Shown here: in pieces, positions 37,648-49,130 of the stretch
Layout: each line of letters begins with the position of its first letter
Position numbering within the stretch: position 1 is the stretch's first letter
Assembly (NCBI GenBank): GCA_030248295.1
Contig: JASANH010000913.1
Coordinates: 186,001-250,000, forward strand
Direction: 5' to 3'
Source: Mesodorylaimus sp. YZB2_4
Taxonomy: Eukaryota > Nematoda > Enoplea > Dorylaimida > Dorylaimidae
Length of the DNA stretch: 64,000 nt
The notes under the pieces: generated by a model
Told to the model about the DNA's origin: nothing
Database searches by the model: none
Seen by the model: only the letters and a program-made list of their open reading frames with translations
Position numbers and translations under genes: made by a program

Positions 37648-38967
37648 TTATCTACCCCTCAATGTCGTAACGTCCTCGTAGCAGCAACAATATTCCTTCT
37701 CTGTATCAACTCTTGAATATTTGTTACGTTTTTCTCCAAAATTAGGCTGGAATGCATTGTATTCTTCACAACGAAAATTTTAGCTAGCGGAGGTATTGTA
37801 AAAACTCATCAACTGCGATTAAAGTAGCTGTGATTTTGCGCCTCCACTACATCTCCCATATGTCATTTCTGCATGTGCAATACACGTCAGTGTCCTGAGT
37901 ACGCTGCCAGTTGGAACAAGTAACTTGCGCAAAGAACTGTTTCGTGAACTTACGATTTGTACTTTTATAAGCCACAATGCAAAAATACTGCAGCAAAAAT
38001 TCATAAAAGTGTGAAGGGTGAGCTCTGTATCGACGGCCCAGCGATTGGCCTAGCGGGTTACGGCGTCTGCCTCATACGCTGGGTGCGCACTAAGAGGGGA
38101 TGGTTCGACTCCCGCCTGGGTAAGAAATGATTGTCCATTTATGTGTTCCTACCCTCGAGTGCACTGCTTGGCTATGAATGAAGTATGACATGACAGGGTT
38201 TAGTGATGCAGGCGATCCAATAACCTTGAGTGAACTGGCAAAACCCACGAGGACCTGATTGTAGTCAGATGCATACGCGCCTGCCATATTGCTGTTTGCA
38301 CCTCTCCACCCTTCATTTATCCTAGGTTCGTGTCAGTGGCGCTTGTGTAAAACAAATATTGCACTACTGACTCGATGGTCTTTTATATGGCAAGACTGTT
38401 CTCTTCTATATTGATATTAAGACTATCAGAAGTCAACCTGGACTTTTTTGACGCGCCGCGAAACTGTATTGCGATGCGAAAGTACACAGGAACTGGCGGT
38501 AAATTCAAAAACATATACTGAGAATCGACCTTTTCCTCAGAACTACGCTCCCTGCGCAGAGGAAGCACAACTGATGGGTGATGGGTCTTGGATGGAGCTG
38601 GCCAGTTTAGATCTAAAGGATAAAAAGTGAAATAATTTTACTTTTATTCCTTTTCGTACCATACTTTTTTTCAAATTAGGGCACACTATGTGCAGGGATA
38701 GCAGTCTGTTCAGAAATACGAGTCTTAGTATTTAACTCAATGAGCTGCAGCAGATTGCATTTCGTGAGACGTCGTGTGCTTTCCTAACTATAAGGTAAAG
38801 AGGAAAAAACAACACAGGAAAAAAACGCACATTGATTCCAAACTAAAAACGGCAAGACTTTGTTAACTTATCAGCCTGCCGCCGTCATTTTCTTCTGGGC
38901 ACTGCGCTCTTATAATATTTGTGAGCGAGCTCAGAAAGAAGAGCGCAATCACATATTTCTTCTTCAT
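37648..38967 (-). pseudogene. Small secreted cysteine-rich peptide, type I copy 2 (probably broken)
   Basis: The signal-peptide exon begins at 38967 (MKKKYVIALFFLSSLTNIIR, then AQCPEENDGG) and closely matches the copy at 43740. The expected GTAAGT donor is changed here (ATAAGTTAAC). The terminal exon (37648 to about 37790) encodes EKEYCCCYEDVTTLRGR and a stop, followed by AATAAA on the minus strand (37564-37569). Its 5' part does not keep the frame to a usable acceptor. The intron carries a SINE at about 38040-38290 and aligns in patches with the intron of copy 3. Loss of donor plus frame break suggests a pseudogene; an alternative donor cannot be excluded. Confidence 0.6.
38040..38290 (+). 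repeat. tRNA-derived SINE, copy in peptide-gene intron
   Basis: The head has GGCCTAGCGGGTTACGG (box A-like) and GGTTCGACTCC (box B, near 38102), then CGCCTGGGTAAG. The body contains CCCTCGAGTGCACTG, which recurs in the element at 50870-51010 as CCCTCGAGTGCGCTG. The head resembles the minus-strand copy at 60020-60115. Confidence 0.65.
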
Positions 38968-39717
38968 TTTCGCTTCCAAAACAACAACTTGCGTAATTAT
39001 CTGAAAATATTGGTCGGCTCACGTTTATGACGTCGTTCCAATATGTACATTTTTACAGTAATGTTGCAATTCTGTCAAAATCGTATGTTTTTAAAATCCT
39101 GTCAAAGTCAATATCAATGCAAAAAAAAATTTTAGAACAAGTCAAAATCAAGTCAAAAACAAAATTTTTTACGGTCCATGTCAAAGTCAAAAATCCAACT
39201 CAAAAAAATCAAAAATCATTTGCGAACACGCTGATGTGTCGTTGATTGAGAGAACAATAGTTTGGTGAGTTATGGCCGATATCGCCCAAGCAAATTTCAA
39301 AAAAATGTTGTTTCGGATTATCGCGTGAAAGTCGAGCTGGCAAAAAAAGCACTGTTGCGTCGCTGTCGCCACTCATGGGAGCATTGAATTATAAAATTTT
39401 GGGAAGGCCCTAACACAAAGCCTGTCCAGTCGGTCTCACTTGCCTCCCGACAGTCTACACGATTGAGTATGTTCAGACAATGTTCAGACAAGTGGGCTCG
39501 AAGTCCTGATATCGATTTCCATTATCACACTTTCTTACCTGTTCTATCGGGCCTGAGTAATCTGGGTGGGGAGGTCAGACAAGTCGTGCCACACTTATAG
39601 CACTACTACTGATTTCGACGGGATACGACCCCCGAAAGTGGTTCGTACAAGAGACCTGTTACCAGCTAGGCACGAGTAAACGTAGATCAAGGCAGCACAC
39701 CGGGAGACAGATTGGGT

Positions 39718-40050
39718 TTAATACTTCTCGAAACATTCATTTTCTTGGCAATTGCAGCGCATTTTCTGCACCCCAAGCACACCTCTGTGTGTGTCTAAAT
39801 GTGCTTTCCTACGCCTCTCAACTGTCTTCTTCCAAATCCCATTAGCAGCTGCTGTGACGAGGGCTTATGTAGTCACTACCTCTAATATACTGATTAGCTA
39901 GTGACAGTGCAGGAAATGCACAGTTAGGAAAAGTTCACTGGCTGTCTGCTTACCTACCCCACCCCCCCCAGGATGTCCATTGCTGCTGTGCTTCACCGAA
40001 GTTTTGTAGGGCAGTAACTAACCAAGGCACTGGCCAGGGTGGTACCGAAG
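39718..40050 (-). pseudogene. Type II cysteine-rich exon pair, 40-kb unit
   Basis: Reading down from 40050, a frame gives ALVSYCPTKLR then stop, aligning with AMVDYCATKVW at the 45-kb copy. A downstream part encodes a Lys/Arg-rich piece (GIWKKTVERRRKA) and then, in another frame, CNCQENECFEKY with a stop at 39718-39720. Both parts are conserved among the units, so they were probably exons, but the splice pattern is not clear. Confidence 0.45.
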
Positions 40051-40180
40051 GCTGGGGGGTGGATAATGTTAAAGTTGATATGAAGATTCACAGTGCCGTT
40101 TGAGCAGTTGCGAGTCGTCAACAGACAGCATTCAAATATAACTCCTGATACTAATCAAACACTAAACTGTTATTCAAATA

Positions 40181-41470
40181 TAGTGGCGGGCAAAAAAATC
40201 ACGCACCTGAGAAAATGGTAGGCTACTGCGCTTTTTGCCCTTTATTTGCATAGCGCATGAAGCATTTATGAAGCTTCAAAGTAGCATTTACTGGTAGTAT
40301 TGTTATGCTAAATAACATAAAAAACAAAAAAATTTTTAAAACTTCAAGATTCTTTAGAGCAGTTCCTTTTCCAACAGTTCCTCGCAAAATGTCAGAGTCA
40401 AAAATAATCGCACAGTGAAACTTTCACGCACATAATCACCTGATTCTGATCAATCAGTTTTTGGTAAGGTCACCTTTCGCAATAGTCGCGGCATCAAATC
40501 GACTAGATTTCTGATCTTTTGGAAGCTAAGGCGTGCATGCACTGGTCAAGTCAGCTTTCAACTCATCCTTCGACTTGAACCGCCGATCGCCCAATTCGCT
40601 AGTGCCACAGATGTTCAATAAGGATTGAGGTCGGGGCTTCGGGATGGCCTATTGAGCAATCGAAAGTCATATTCGTCGGACCATTGATTGGTCAATCGTG
40701 CCGTATATGCCCGGGGTCATTATCTTGTGGGAAGATGAAGTCGCCTGGTAGGCCCAATTGGTCAGCTAATTGGAAAAGGTTATTGTCGAGGATGCGGCAG
40801 TAGTGTTCGGCATTTATTCGGTCATTGATTAATTCCAATCGCCCATTGTCATTGTAGGCCATGCACCCCCAAACCATCACGTTACCACCACCAAATTTGA
40901 CAGTCCCTCGAATGCAGCTCAGGCTGTAAGCTTCTCCTGGTTTCCTCCACACTTTGGTCGGGCCACGGATGGAACGAGGTTGAACTTTGATTCCTCTGAC
41001 CACGAAATCTTCCTAAAAAATTCTAGCAGCTTGTCCACGCGTTCTCGAGCAAATTGAAGGCGAGATTTCATGTGGCGGGTGGAAAGAAACGGTTGCTTTA
41101 GGGCAATGCGGGATCTGCATTTGGCTTCATGAAGACGGCGGCAAACAGTTTTTGGTGAGACGATTACACCATTCGCCCGTTCGAGATCCTCGCCACTTGC
41201 ACCGCTGATAATCTTCGATTGGCCACGGCTGTACTAATGATCATTTAATCGATTCTTGGGGTGGTCTTTCGCTTTCGCCCACGCCCAGGCAGATCTTCGA
41301 CGGTGTTGGCTATTCTGGCCTTTTTAGCGATGCTGACAATTAAAAAATCGGTTGAAGCCCGTTTCCTTGGCGATTTGACCATACGACTTGCCTTGATTTC
41401 CCAGATCGACCACCAATGACCGTTGTCGAACAGTGAGATGATGGTTAGATGGCACGAGGCATCATAGCTT
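40181..41470 (-). mobile_element. Tc1-family DNA transposon, decayed
   Basis: On the minus strand the N-terminal helix-turn-helix region is seen first (41245-41450, ending VEDLPGRGRKRKTTPR). A degraded middle follows, then the catalytic region (40692-41003) with VKFGGGNVMVWGCMA and PQDNDPGH, the Asp-containing motif typical of Tc1/mariner enzymes. C-terminal traces (ILIEHLWH) occur near 40620. Several stops and frame changes mean no active protein. A candidate left end is near 40181 (AGTGGCGGGCAAAAAAATCA); the right end is missing. It cuts the type II exon at 41470. Confidence 0.88.
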
Positions 41471-41930
41471 ATCACGAAACACTCATTTTCTCGGCAATTT
41501 ATGGCTCATTTTCTCAAGCATACTGTGGGTGCCTCAAACGTTTAACGCCTCTTCCAAATTCCATAAGCAGCCGCTCTGATGAGGGCACTTTTGGGCACTG
41601 TCTGTAATCTGCTATTCGTGCCTACAAGTGCCCTCGCCGACAACGGGGCACTTGTAGGCACGACCAGTAGCGTAATATGCAAGAGGGCATGTGGCTTGGC
41701 CTCTTGGTACGCACCCCCATCTGTAATACAGCACGATCTGAAGGTGTCTCTGATGTTTCGAACAACCACCCGATTAGCTTCAAATTTGCCGCTACTTTCA
41801 TCTAGGAAACCCTGCATAGGTAATTCGCTCGCGAAGAGAGGCCAATAATAAAATCTGATCCTAAAATTCTCGTCTTGCTTTGCTGTCACTGGCAGCTCAT
41901 AGTTGTGACATTGTTTCCGGGATATAAGAA
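41471..41930 (-). pseudogene. Type II cysteine-rich exon copy, cut by Tc1
   Basis: An open minus-strand frame includes SRKQCHNYELPVTAK, a Phe/Tyr-rich middle (FYYWPLFASELP) and RDTFRSCCITDGGAY, then decays into a perfect 17-bp hairpin at 41617-41662. Below 41560 remnants of the downstream tail remain (NCRENECF) before the transposon. It begins right after the copy 3 poly(A) signal. There is no signal-peptide exon of its own that I can find. It may be a distinct terminal exon, or a gene fragment. Confidence 0.45.
41617..41662. repeat. Perfect hairpin, 17-bp arms, 12-nt loop
   Basis: CGTGCCTACAAGTGCCC at 41617-41633 pairs exactly with 41646-41662. It sits between the two parts of a type II exon copy and is absent from the other units. 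Confidence 0.9.
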
Positions 41931-42031
41931 ATCCTAAATAACACCGTAAAAATCTTTTATTCCACAATTCAAGCCTTGCAGTACACTAGGCTACTGGGTT
42001 CGAGCCCCAGCTTATCCCTCCCCCACCATAT

Positions 42032-43740
42032 CTATTTGCCCCATCCAGGCAGCGCTTTCTCTGTCTTAGAATAGCAGCAACAATATCCTTTAACATCAGC
42101 TCTTGAAGTTACGTAGATTTCGCTCGGATTACCAGACTCCATCACGCCTACAGGACAATAAAAATAACCGCAGCCAATGACGTCGTTGATGTAAGAACCC
42201 CCTGAAAATTTAATTGTAGCTTTCAGTGGAAATATATTAAGACCAGTCAGCTTAGGCAGAAGCTTATCGACTAAGATTAGCTACGATTTTGCACTGTACA
42301 GCATGTCCTATTTCTTATGCGTGCACAATAAGCGAGTATTCTTGCACCAAGGATGAAGCTTAACAGCAAAAGCAAAATTTGAGGGGTTTATTTTATAAAT
42401 GTTGCTGTCAGTTGGCACAAGTCACTCCCACCAGGAAATCGTTCCTGAGCTTATTAGGACCTACATAATTTTATAAGCCACAATCCCAAGAATACATTTT
42501 AGCAGTAAATTTCAGTGTAAAGAGGTGAGCTCTAACCGATAGGTCACAGAGCTACAGTCTGTTTGCAGCAGGTGATCCGATCAAACCTTGACTGAACTTG
42601 CAGAAACCTACTACAGTGGGACCTGCTCAGTCAGTGCACGCTGTAACCCTCGTGCCTGGTAGGCCTAGGTCTTCCTTCCGGGAAGAGCAACGGGGTCGTC
42701 GCTTCTTCTGTCGATGGGAGGAATGTAACCCGCCGCCTGGTAGGCCATGGCGAGTGGGAGAGAGTAATCGATACTCTCCCCTAACTGGGAGACGTCAACC
42801 CCTCAAGTTGATGTCTCAGCCGTAGGTATAGTCGCAAGACTATCCTGCTCCAGTCGGAGTTTTTGTCCCGCCGACTTCGGTCCGCCACCTCCCTCCTACG
42901 CCTACCAGGACTGGTTACAACGCGGACCATGATCAGGCAACTTTTGAAAAATTTTTTGTGATTGGTTTATTATAGTGACCCAATACAATATTTTTGCTTC
43001 ACTAGTCTACTTTTATCACATTTATGGCAACTTTTCGACTCGCACTCAGAGATATCCTTAAGAACTGGAAGCGCAAGATAAAGGCACTCATATGAATCGT
43101 ATTTATTTGATATATAGACCTGAATTTTTCTATTGCAAAACTGTCACTGTTCTTGCTAAGAATTTCGAAAACACCGACCAAAGCAGCGATTTCGCACCTT
43201 TGGTGCAAACTCACCTGCCGTATGAGAGGACCCTAAAAATCGCCCAGGCTTCAAACATAATTTTTTGCTGACGATGGTTAGGCATGAATTCATGAATGAA
43301 TCATGCATGAATTCCGAGGACCTGCGCACACTGAAGTGAAGTGCGCGTCAAAAGCCACCCACTTTAAATCTAAAAAGCACATTTTGTGGAGGGAGACAAG
43401 GCTATTACAGACTAGCACGTAGATAAGTGTGTACAATTGCATAAGCGCGGGAATTCAAAAGTTGATAAAGCGATGTAAAAATTATGACAACGCAAATCCA
43501 AGGCAAATTAAGGCCTTTTGGCCAGAAAATCCAGAAATTCAGGCTTTTCAGACTTTCAGGCTTCTGTGGAAACCCTGTTAGTTATTCGTACGCATAGTTA
43601 GTTATTCGAAACTGGAAACGGCAAGACTTACAATCCGTCAGCTTGCCGCCGTCATTTTCTTCCGGGCATTCCGCTCTTACAATATTTGTGAGCAAGCTCA
43701 TCGTCAGAAGAAACAGCGCAATCACACATTTCTTGTTCAT
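42032..43740 (-). CDS. Small secreted cysteine-rich peptide, type I copy 3 (92 aa)
   Basis: Exon 1 is 43632-43740 and exon 2 is 42032-42201. Donor GTAAGT and acceptor TTTTCAG are both consensus and the phase is 1, as in copy 1. Exon 1 gives the signal peptide MNKKCVIALFLLTMSLLTNI and then ECPEENDGG. Exon 2 contains DVIGCGYFYCPVG and ends KGYCCCYSKTEKALPGWGK, stop. The mature peptide has six Cys (C, CxxxxC, CCC). AATAAA on the minus strand at 41956-41961 follows the stop. The 1.4-kb intron holds a repeat with the GAGAGTAATCGATACTCTC hairpin (about 42725-42905). Codon-level conservation with copy 1 in the Cys positions and intron phase supports a real gene family. Its function is unknown. Confidence 0.75.
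42725..42905 (+). repeat. Short dispersed repeat with GAGAGTA hairpin, copy 1
   Basis: It matches 55143-55320 over most of its length, including GGTAGGCCATGGCGAGTGGG, the GAGAGTA-ATCGA-TACTCTC hairpin and GACTTCGGTC..CC.CCTCCC. It ends near CCTCCTACGCCT. No coding frame is seen, so it is probably a SINE-like element. Confidence 0.75.
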
Positions 43741-44307
43741 TTTCGCAACTTTTTTCGCATTTTCGAAATTGCAACTTGAGCGTAATTGCCTGAAAATATT
43801 TATCAGCTCACGTTAATGACGTATTCCCAATATGTACACTATAGCAATATTTGCTGCATGAAACTTATCTTGAATCACGGATATGATTTCCCACCCTACT
43901 ACTCGCGAAAACTAGCCAAGCCGGCGGGATATATGACGGACTGCAGACTCTGGGTACATAAGCTTGGGCTGGAGGCTCTTGGTCATACAGCATCCGCCTC
44001 TGAAACATCACTCAGAGTGACTGGAGTCTTGCAGCGAGGGGAGTGTAGACGCGGTTTTTGGCCTGTGAAGAAGACGAATAGGCGAAGACCATTTTTTTCT
44101 GGATCAGGATTCTGATTTTCGCCTATTAGCCTATTTTTCTTACTGAGGCACACTATTTGGTCATCCAGGTTTTTTAAGCTTTTTCTTAGACCCATTTTCA
44201 AGCTATTGCTGCTAACTATGATGGGTCAGAGAGTACCTAGCGTGCTTATGCCCATATGTATGCAGAATCCCTATGCCTGAATGTCGGGATCGGGATCCCG
44301 ACCCATC

Positions 44308-44337
44308 ACTCAGGGGTAAACAGTGTTACCCCTGAGT
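44308..44337. repeat. Hairpin with 12-bp perfect arms
   Basis: ACTCAGGGGTAA (44308-44319) and TTACCCCTGAGT (44326-44337) flank a 6-nt loop. A related but imperfect arrangement (TTACCCAGGGG, TTACCCC) lies near 50327-50355. A palindromic GGGATCCC near 44292 has a related copy near 53707. Confidence 0.8.
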
Positions 44338-45194
44338 TGGTTACACCTGAGTTGGTAAACAATCTGGCCGCCTCATACACGGAGCAGTATGTGCTTGCTT
44401 TGACTGCCCGCCGCATAAAGCCTACTAGTTGCCTTCGTTGGCCGCCCGCCCACTACACGCTCTCTCCAGGCATGGCAGAAATTAGTCGGATTGATGTCTC
44501 TGGATGTTACAACTAGGAGACCTACTTGGAGGGTTTCTGAGATCATCCACTCCCCGCGGTATCTCCTCTGCCCATTACAGGAGCATAAGTCTACCAACCG
44601 CCAGGAGTGCTGCTTACACTTGACTGCACCTGCACATGAGGGATGAATCTTTTAAAGGTAGGCGGCTTCAGATCCCATCAAGACACTAAGCATCCATTGT
44701 AGACTCGCATAAGTGGAAATCGAACACCCACCTCTCGAACCTATTAAATCCTTGATCAGGGTTCTGACCTTGATTCTGATCAAGAATACTATTGTGATTC
44801 TTCCAGGTGAGAACAGCCCTGCGCACTGTGCTGTACGTGGCTCCTAATCAGGCAGTAGTCAATGTCTCATGAGTCCGCACCACTACTTGGGCTTTCAAAG
44901 GTTGATGTGCGAGGATTCAAGTGCCATCTGGGCAACTGCGAATCGTCAACAGACATGAGCTCAATCTGAACCTGATACTAATCAGTGAGACTGCTTTTCA
45001 CATATCCATATCCTAGCCTGATGCAGGGAACACCACCAACAATATGAGCATAGCTCAAAACCAGGCAAATCATGCATACTTACAGATCTGCCACTGATTT
45101 TAACGGGATATCACCACGAGTGGCGTTCACTCGAAGGACCAGTGTATTAATAGCAGATAGGTACACGTAGCTCACGACAGCACGCGGCGAGGCA

Positions 45195-45510
45195 GATAGG
45201 ATTTATTGCTTTTCGAAACATTTTCTTGGTAATTGCAGCACATTTTCCCAAGCACATTGTGGGTGTCTGAATGTCCTTTCCTACGCCTCTCAACTGTCTT
45301 CTTCCAAATCCCATTAGCAGCTGCTGTGACGAGAGCTTACGTGGGCACTGCCTGTAAGTCCAGTGCTATACCAAACTTTTGTAGCACAGTAATCAACCAT
45401 GGCCCTGGCCTGGGTAGTTACCAACAGATCTTGCTGGCACTGCCCTGCATATACTTTTCTTAGCCTAGATAGGATGAAGGCAACACGCAGTTCAATCAGG
45501 AAAGCCACAC
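45195..45510 (-). pseudogene. Type II cysteine-rich exon pair, 45-kb unit
   Basis: The minus strand reads YAGQCQQDLLV...ARAMVDYCATKVW, then a possible donor CACGTAAGC near 45340. The Lys/Arg-rich piece conserved with the 40-kb unit (GIWKKTVERRRK) follows, and then MCCNYQEN, which lacks the final Cys-Phe of the other tails. The AATAAA near 45207-45212 is conserved. No signal-peptide exon was found upstream. It may be a gene missing its first exon here, or a relic. Confidence 0.4.
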
Positions 45511-48500
45511 CGGCTGTCTGCTATAGTCAGGACTGAGGTTAGTACAAACGCTCTGAACGCCATACACTAATCAAGTCAGAGAATGAGGCCAATTCTCGCA
45601 TGATCGATTGTGAGACAAGGCATCCCCAACAGGATAATGCACATCCACGCACCCATTCCCTGCACACAGGTATAGTCACAGATTGCCAGGCCCTCTCGCA
45701 CTACTTGGCGAGTGTTCGATTCGGTGGTGTGCCCCTTAACCCTCAGCGCCCACAAGCGTTTAGTGATTCAGTAAAAAATGACGCAAACTCACTGAGCACA
45801 GCCCACGTTGAAGAAATTAAAAACCAGCTATTTCAATCGGAAAATTATAAAAATAGTAGTAACTTTGCATTAGCGTTTGATGAATGTATACCCGGTGATG
45901 ACCATAAACAGCATCAGACCAGGCTTACATTCACTGCACGCTTCTGCTGTCTCCATCGAAGCCCGACTGGCCTCCCACTCGTCCTCCATCCGACTGACCA
46001 CTACCAGTCCTCCCACGCCAGCACTGACCATCCGCTGACCCTTTATTTTATAGCCGTGCCGTGTGCAAATGCGCATGGTCATCATCGAGAAAAGACGAGA
46101 AGACGCTCGATTGAACAGACGGAGAGCGTATGCACGCCAGGTCGACGCGATAAGGTTCTCATTTTGCTTCTATTCTTAGCTCTGTTGACCGATGGTCACT
46201 CGCCCCCTCCCTCGCCAACCTACGTGCATTCGGTCTCGATGCGTGCATTTGTTCGTTTTTCTCGACCTCCCCTCCCCGTGGAGAAACCCAAGCCTACGAT
46301 CCAGGTCTCCGGATGGTGTATTTTTAACCCCACACCCATCCTAAGTGACGGGGGGGGGGGGGGGAAGGACGCGAGGGAGCGTCCTCGGTCTGCTGCTCAA
46401 TTGTACCCCATACGAATCGTAAAATACGACGAGCACAAAACTCGTTTTTCTCTCCTTCTCTTCTCCAAATGCCTACATTTTGTGCGCATGTGAGAAAAAC
46501 GTGCTGCGAACCCAACATACTGCTGCCCCCCCCCAAGATTGCACTACATCCCGTTTCCAAAGTGTGGGCGCGCCTACAGTATGCACATGCCATGCAATGC
46601 GTCATTTGTTCTTTGTGCTTGTGCATTTAGGCTTAGAGTAGCCCTCTGCTGCTCATGGCCAGACGACGTTATGTCTAGGCTTTCGGGGCAAGAATGTCGA
46701 ATGCTGCGCCTTTTCTTGACGGCCGTGCACGCAAAGTAGTGTAGTTCATGTTCGAGCGAGTAAGTGAATGACAGATTTTTAAATTTTACGAGGCCACCAT
46801 TTCTGCCATCACAAACGATGGGAGCGGCTAGAATATGTGAACGAAGGCGAATAAAATTCGGGCGCTGGTTTTTCAAATTTTCCCCTCATATCGACAGTGA
46901 CAAACGATGGTAAACACAAAAATGTGATTGGCGCACCTTGCCGAACCAATAATATAGATCAAACCATAAAAAATTCCCATTTTCATTCATGCAAACTGAT
47001 ATTTTCCAAAGTCATGCATTCACCATTTCTAACCGGACTTGTCACACATATTATGAAAAATGAGAACACGCCTCACCATTTTTCCCGACGAACGTATGAG
47101 CGCGAATCAGGATGAGTGTGGATCTAGTCATGAGTTCAAATTGCAACATGGACTCGACCCACAATCATCCAAATAAGCCTCACCAGTGGCGAGAAGGCAG
47201 TGTAAAGCGGGGGAGCCAGTCAAAGGACAGTGTAAAGTGGAAGAGGAAGTGTAAGGCCCCATTCTCGTGGGCGACTAAAAGCGTCAAAGGAAAGGTCAGG
47301 AAGTGCACTAGCTCAAACAAAAGTGTAAAGTAACACAGTTTCCCAAAAAATACAAACAGTGCCAGCTACTAAGATCATGCAAACATAAATCTAAAATATA
47401 TTTCAAATCGAAATCAAAAAAATTGACGATTACAGAGAAAATTTCGAATCAACCGTACGATAGCGATGACAAGTGCAAAAACTGACGCTTTCGACGTCCG
47501 AGTCGTTCGTTCAGATCGTCCGTCTAGCCGAAAGGGAAAAGTTGAATTTGAGTTTTTCAACTCAAATAAACACGTCTGGCCTGGTCGATGAGGTGAGTAC
47601 AATATTCGTTATGTACACAAGTCGAGACGAGACGACAAAGAAACTCGACTCGAGCCCAGTCGACCAACGACAATGGGAGCAAAAGTTGGAGACGAGTGAG
47701 TTGAGTGACGGAAAGAGGCCTGTACATGGGAGCAGCCTCGCCAGTCGTCGTCCAGGCCTCACCTTCGCACCGCCACCCCAAAGGCTTGGTAAAGGAAAAC
47801 TGGTTATTCCAGTCGCTTTTATTACCGACGCCGACGCATTGGCCATGTCTTCCATCCGTGTCCCCCCCAGTCATCATGATCATCGCCATTGTGCCCGCCC
47901 GTCGTGTCTACCACACCACACACCACACTTGGAAAAATAGCGCAGTTTTACAGGCGAAAAATGGCGTGCCATCGGTTGAGCACACGATTCGGCAATGGCA
48001 CGAATTGTGCGTCGTGGACGGACTGTTGCACGCCTTACTGCCCCTCTATCCAAAAATGACTGCTCTGGTCACATCACGTGCGCACACCACGTCCATCGCT
48101 GAGGACACAATTCGACGGCAAAGATTTGAGAAAAGACACCACAACATTTCGACATACAACTTGGCTCGACTCGCCAGCCAGACACCCTGCTCAGCCCCCC
48201 CAGCCCGGTCCAAGGTCATATAAAGCTAGCCATGCACGGGGACATTTGCATTGCAGACAAGGCCTTGTGTTGTGTACAATAATCAAAATACATCAGACAG
48301 ACGGTTTAGAGAAATGCATTGTAGACCGGGGCAACAATACAAAAAAGAGGCCATTTCAAAATCCAGACGCTTTTGAATTATTGTCCTTCCCGCCCGACGC
48401 CAGAAGGACATCGAATCGAGCAAAACAAAATTATCAGACAACAGTCGAGTAGGAAAACAAATTTTACCAAAACTATGACCATTTTGTACGTAAATTTGAA

Positions 48501-48600
48501 AAAAGATGGAAAATTTCGAAAAAATAGAAACTTGATGTTTTTGTGGTGAGATTTGATTAAATATGATTTTGGAGGGACAGTTAAAAGTGCATAAAAGCAT
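45511..48600. other. No supported gene
   Basis: A 297-codon plus-strand frame (45600-46493) is open, but it is rich in His, Pro, Ser and Thr, runs through a G13 tract near 46351 and shows no domain or splice context. I do not call it. The stretch 46100-46500 is GC-rich and could include a promoter. Confidence 0.4.
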
Positions 48601-48664
48601 GGTTGTACTTACCAGAGCCGCCAATGCACGCTTGACCACCGACGACCACGATTCGCATTCTGCT

Positions 48665-49130
48665 GCCTCAACTGACCACTGTCCGCAGTTCGCGCTCATT
48701 GATCCATGCACCGACCATTTCCCACTACTATCACCACATCACATTTTTTGACTTACTGACCAATGCCCGCCCCACGGTTCCTATCAGGCCTGCCAGTTTT
48801 GAGTGGGGAGAGAAGTGCCCCTGAAACCTTCACTGATCGCACCTGATAGTCAACAGGACTGACCAATGCCCACCCAATCCTTCGGAGGCCAAAGTTCGGA
48901 TTCCCTGCCGACAACACACCCTTCCGATCCTGCCTACTGACCACTGCCCACCATCTACACTATGCCACCCTCACCCATTTCCCAGCCACTCCTTCCACCC
49001 ACCCACATCTGACCAGTGTCCACAACACACCCGGGACACCGACCGAATAACATTCCACGCACCCCTTCCAACTGACCAATGCCCACACCCTCCTAAACTG
49101 ACAACTGACTGCTGACCACTGTCCACTCCC
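48665..49130 (+). repeat. Spaced array of a CTGACCAnTGyCCrC motif
   Basis: The 15-mer CTGACCAnTG(C/T)CC(A/G)C occurs at about 48672, 48757, 48859, 48937, 49009, 49072 and 49113. Spacing shrinks from about 100 to 40 bp. The DNA between is C-rich and not obviously repeated. Confidence 0.7.

Noticed and set aside
41545..43740. Idea that the type I signal exon could splice alternatively to the type II exon at 41.9 kb
   Set aside because: With the phase-1 donor, the nearest acceptor (TTATTTAG before GATTTC) would create an immediate TGA stop, so this joining is not supported by sequence.
45600..46493. 297-codon plus-strand open frame
   Set aside because: Composition is low complexity (His, Pro, Ser), it passes through a G13 tract, has no recognisable domain and overlaps DNA with repeat-like TGACCA motifs. 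It is probably open by chance in GC-rich DNA.
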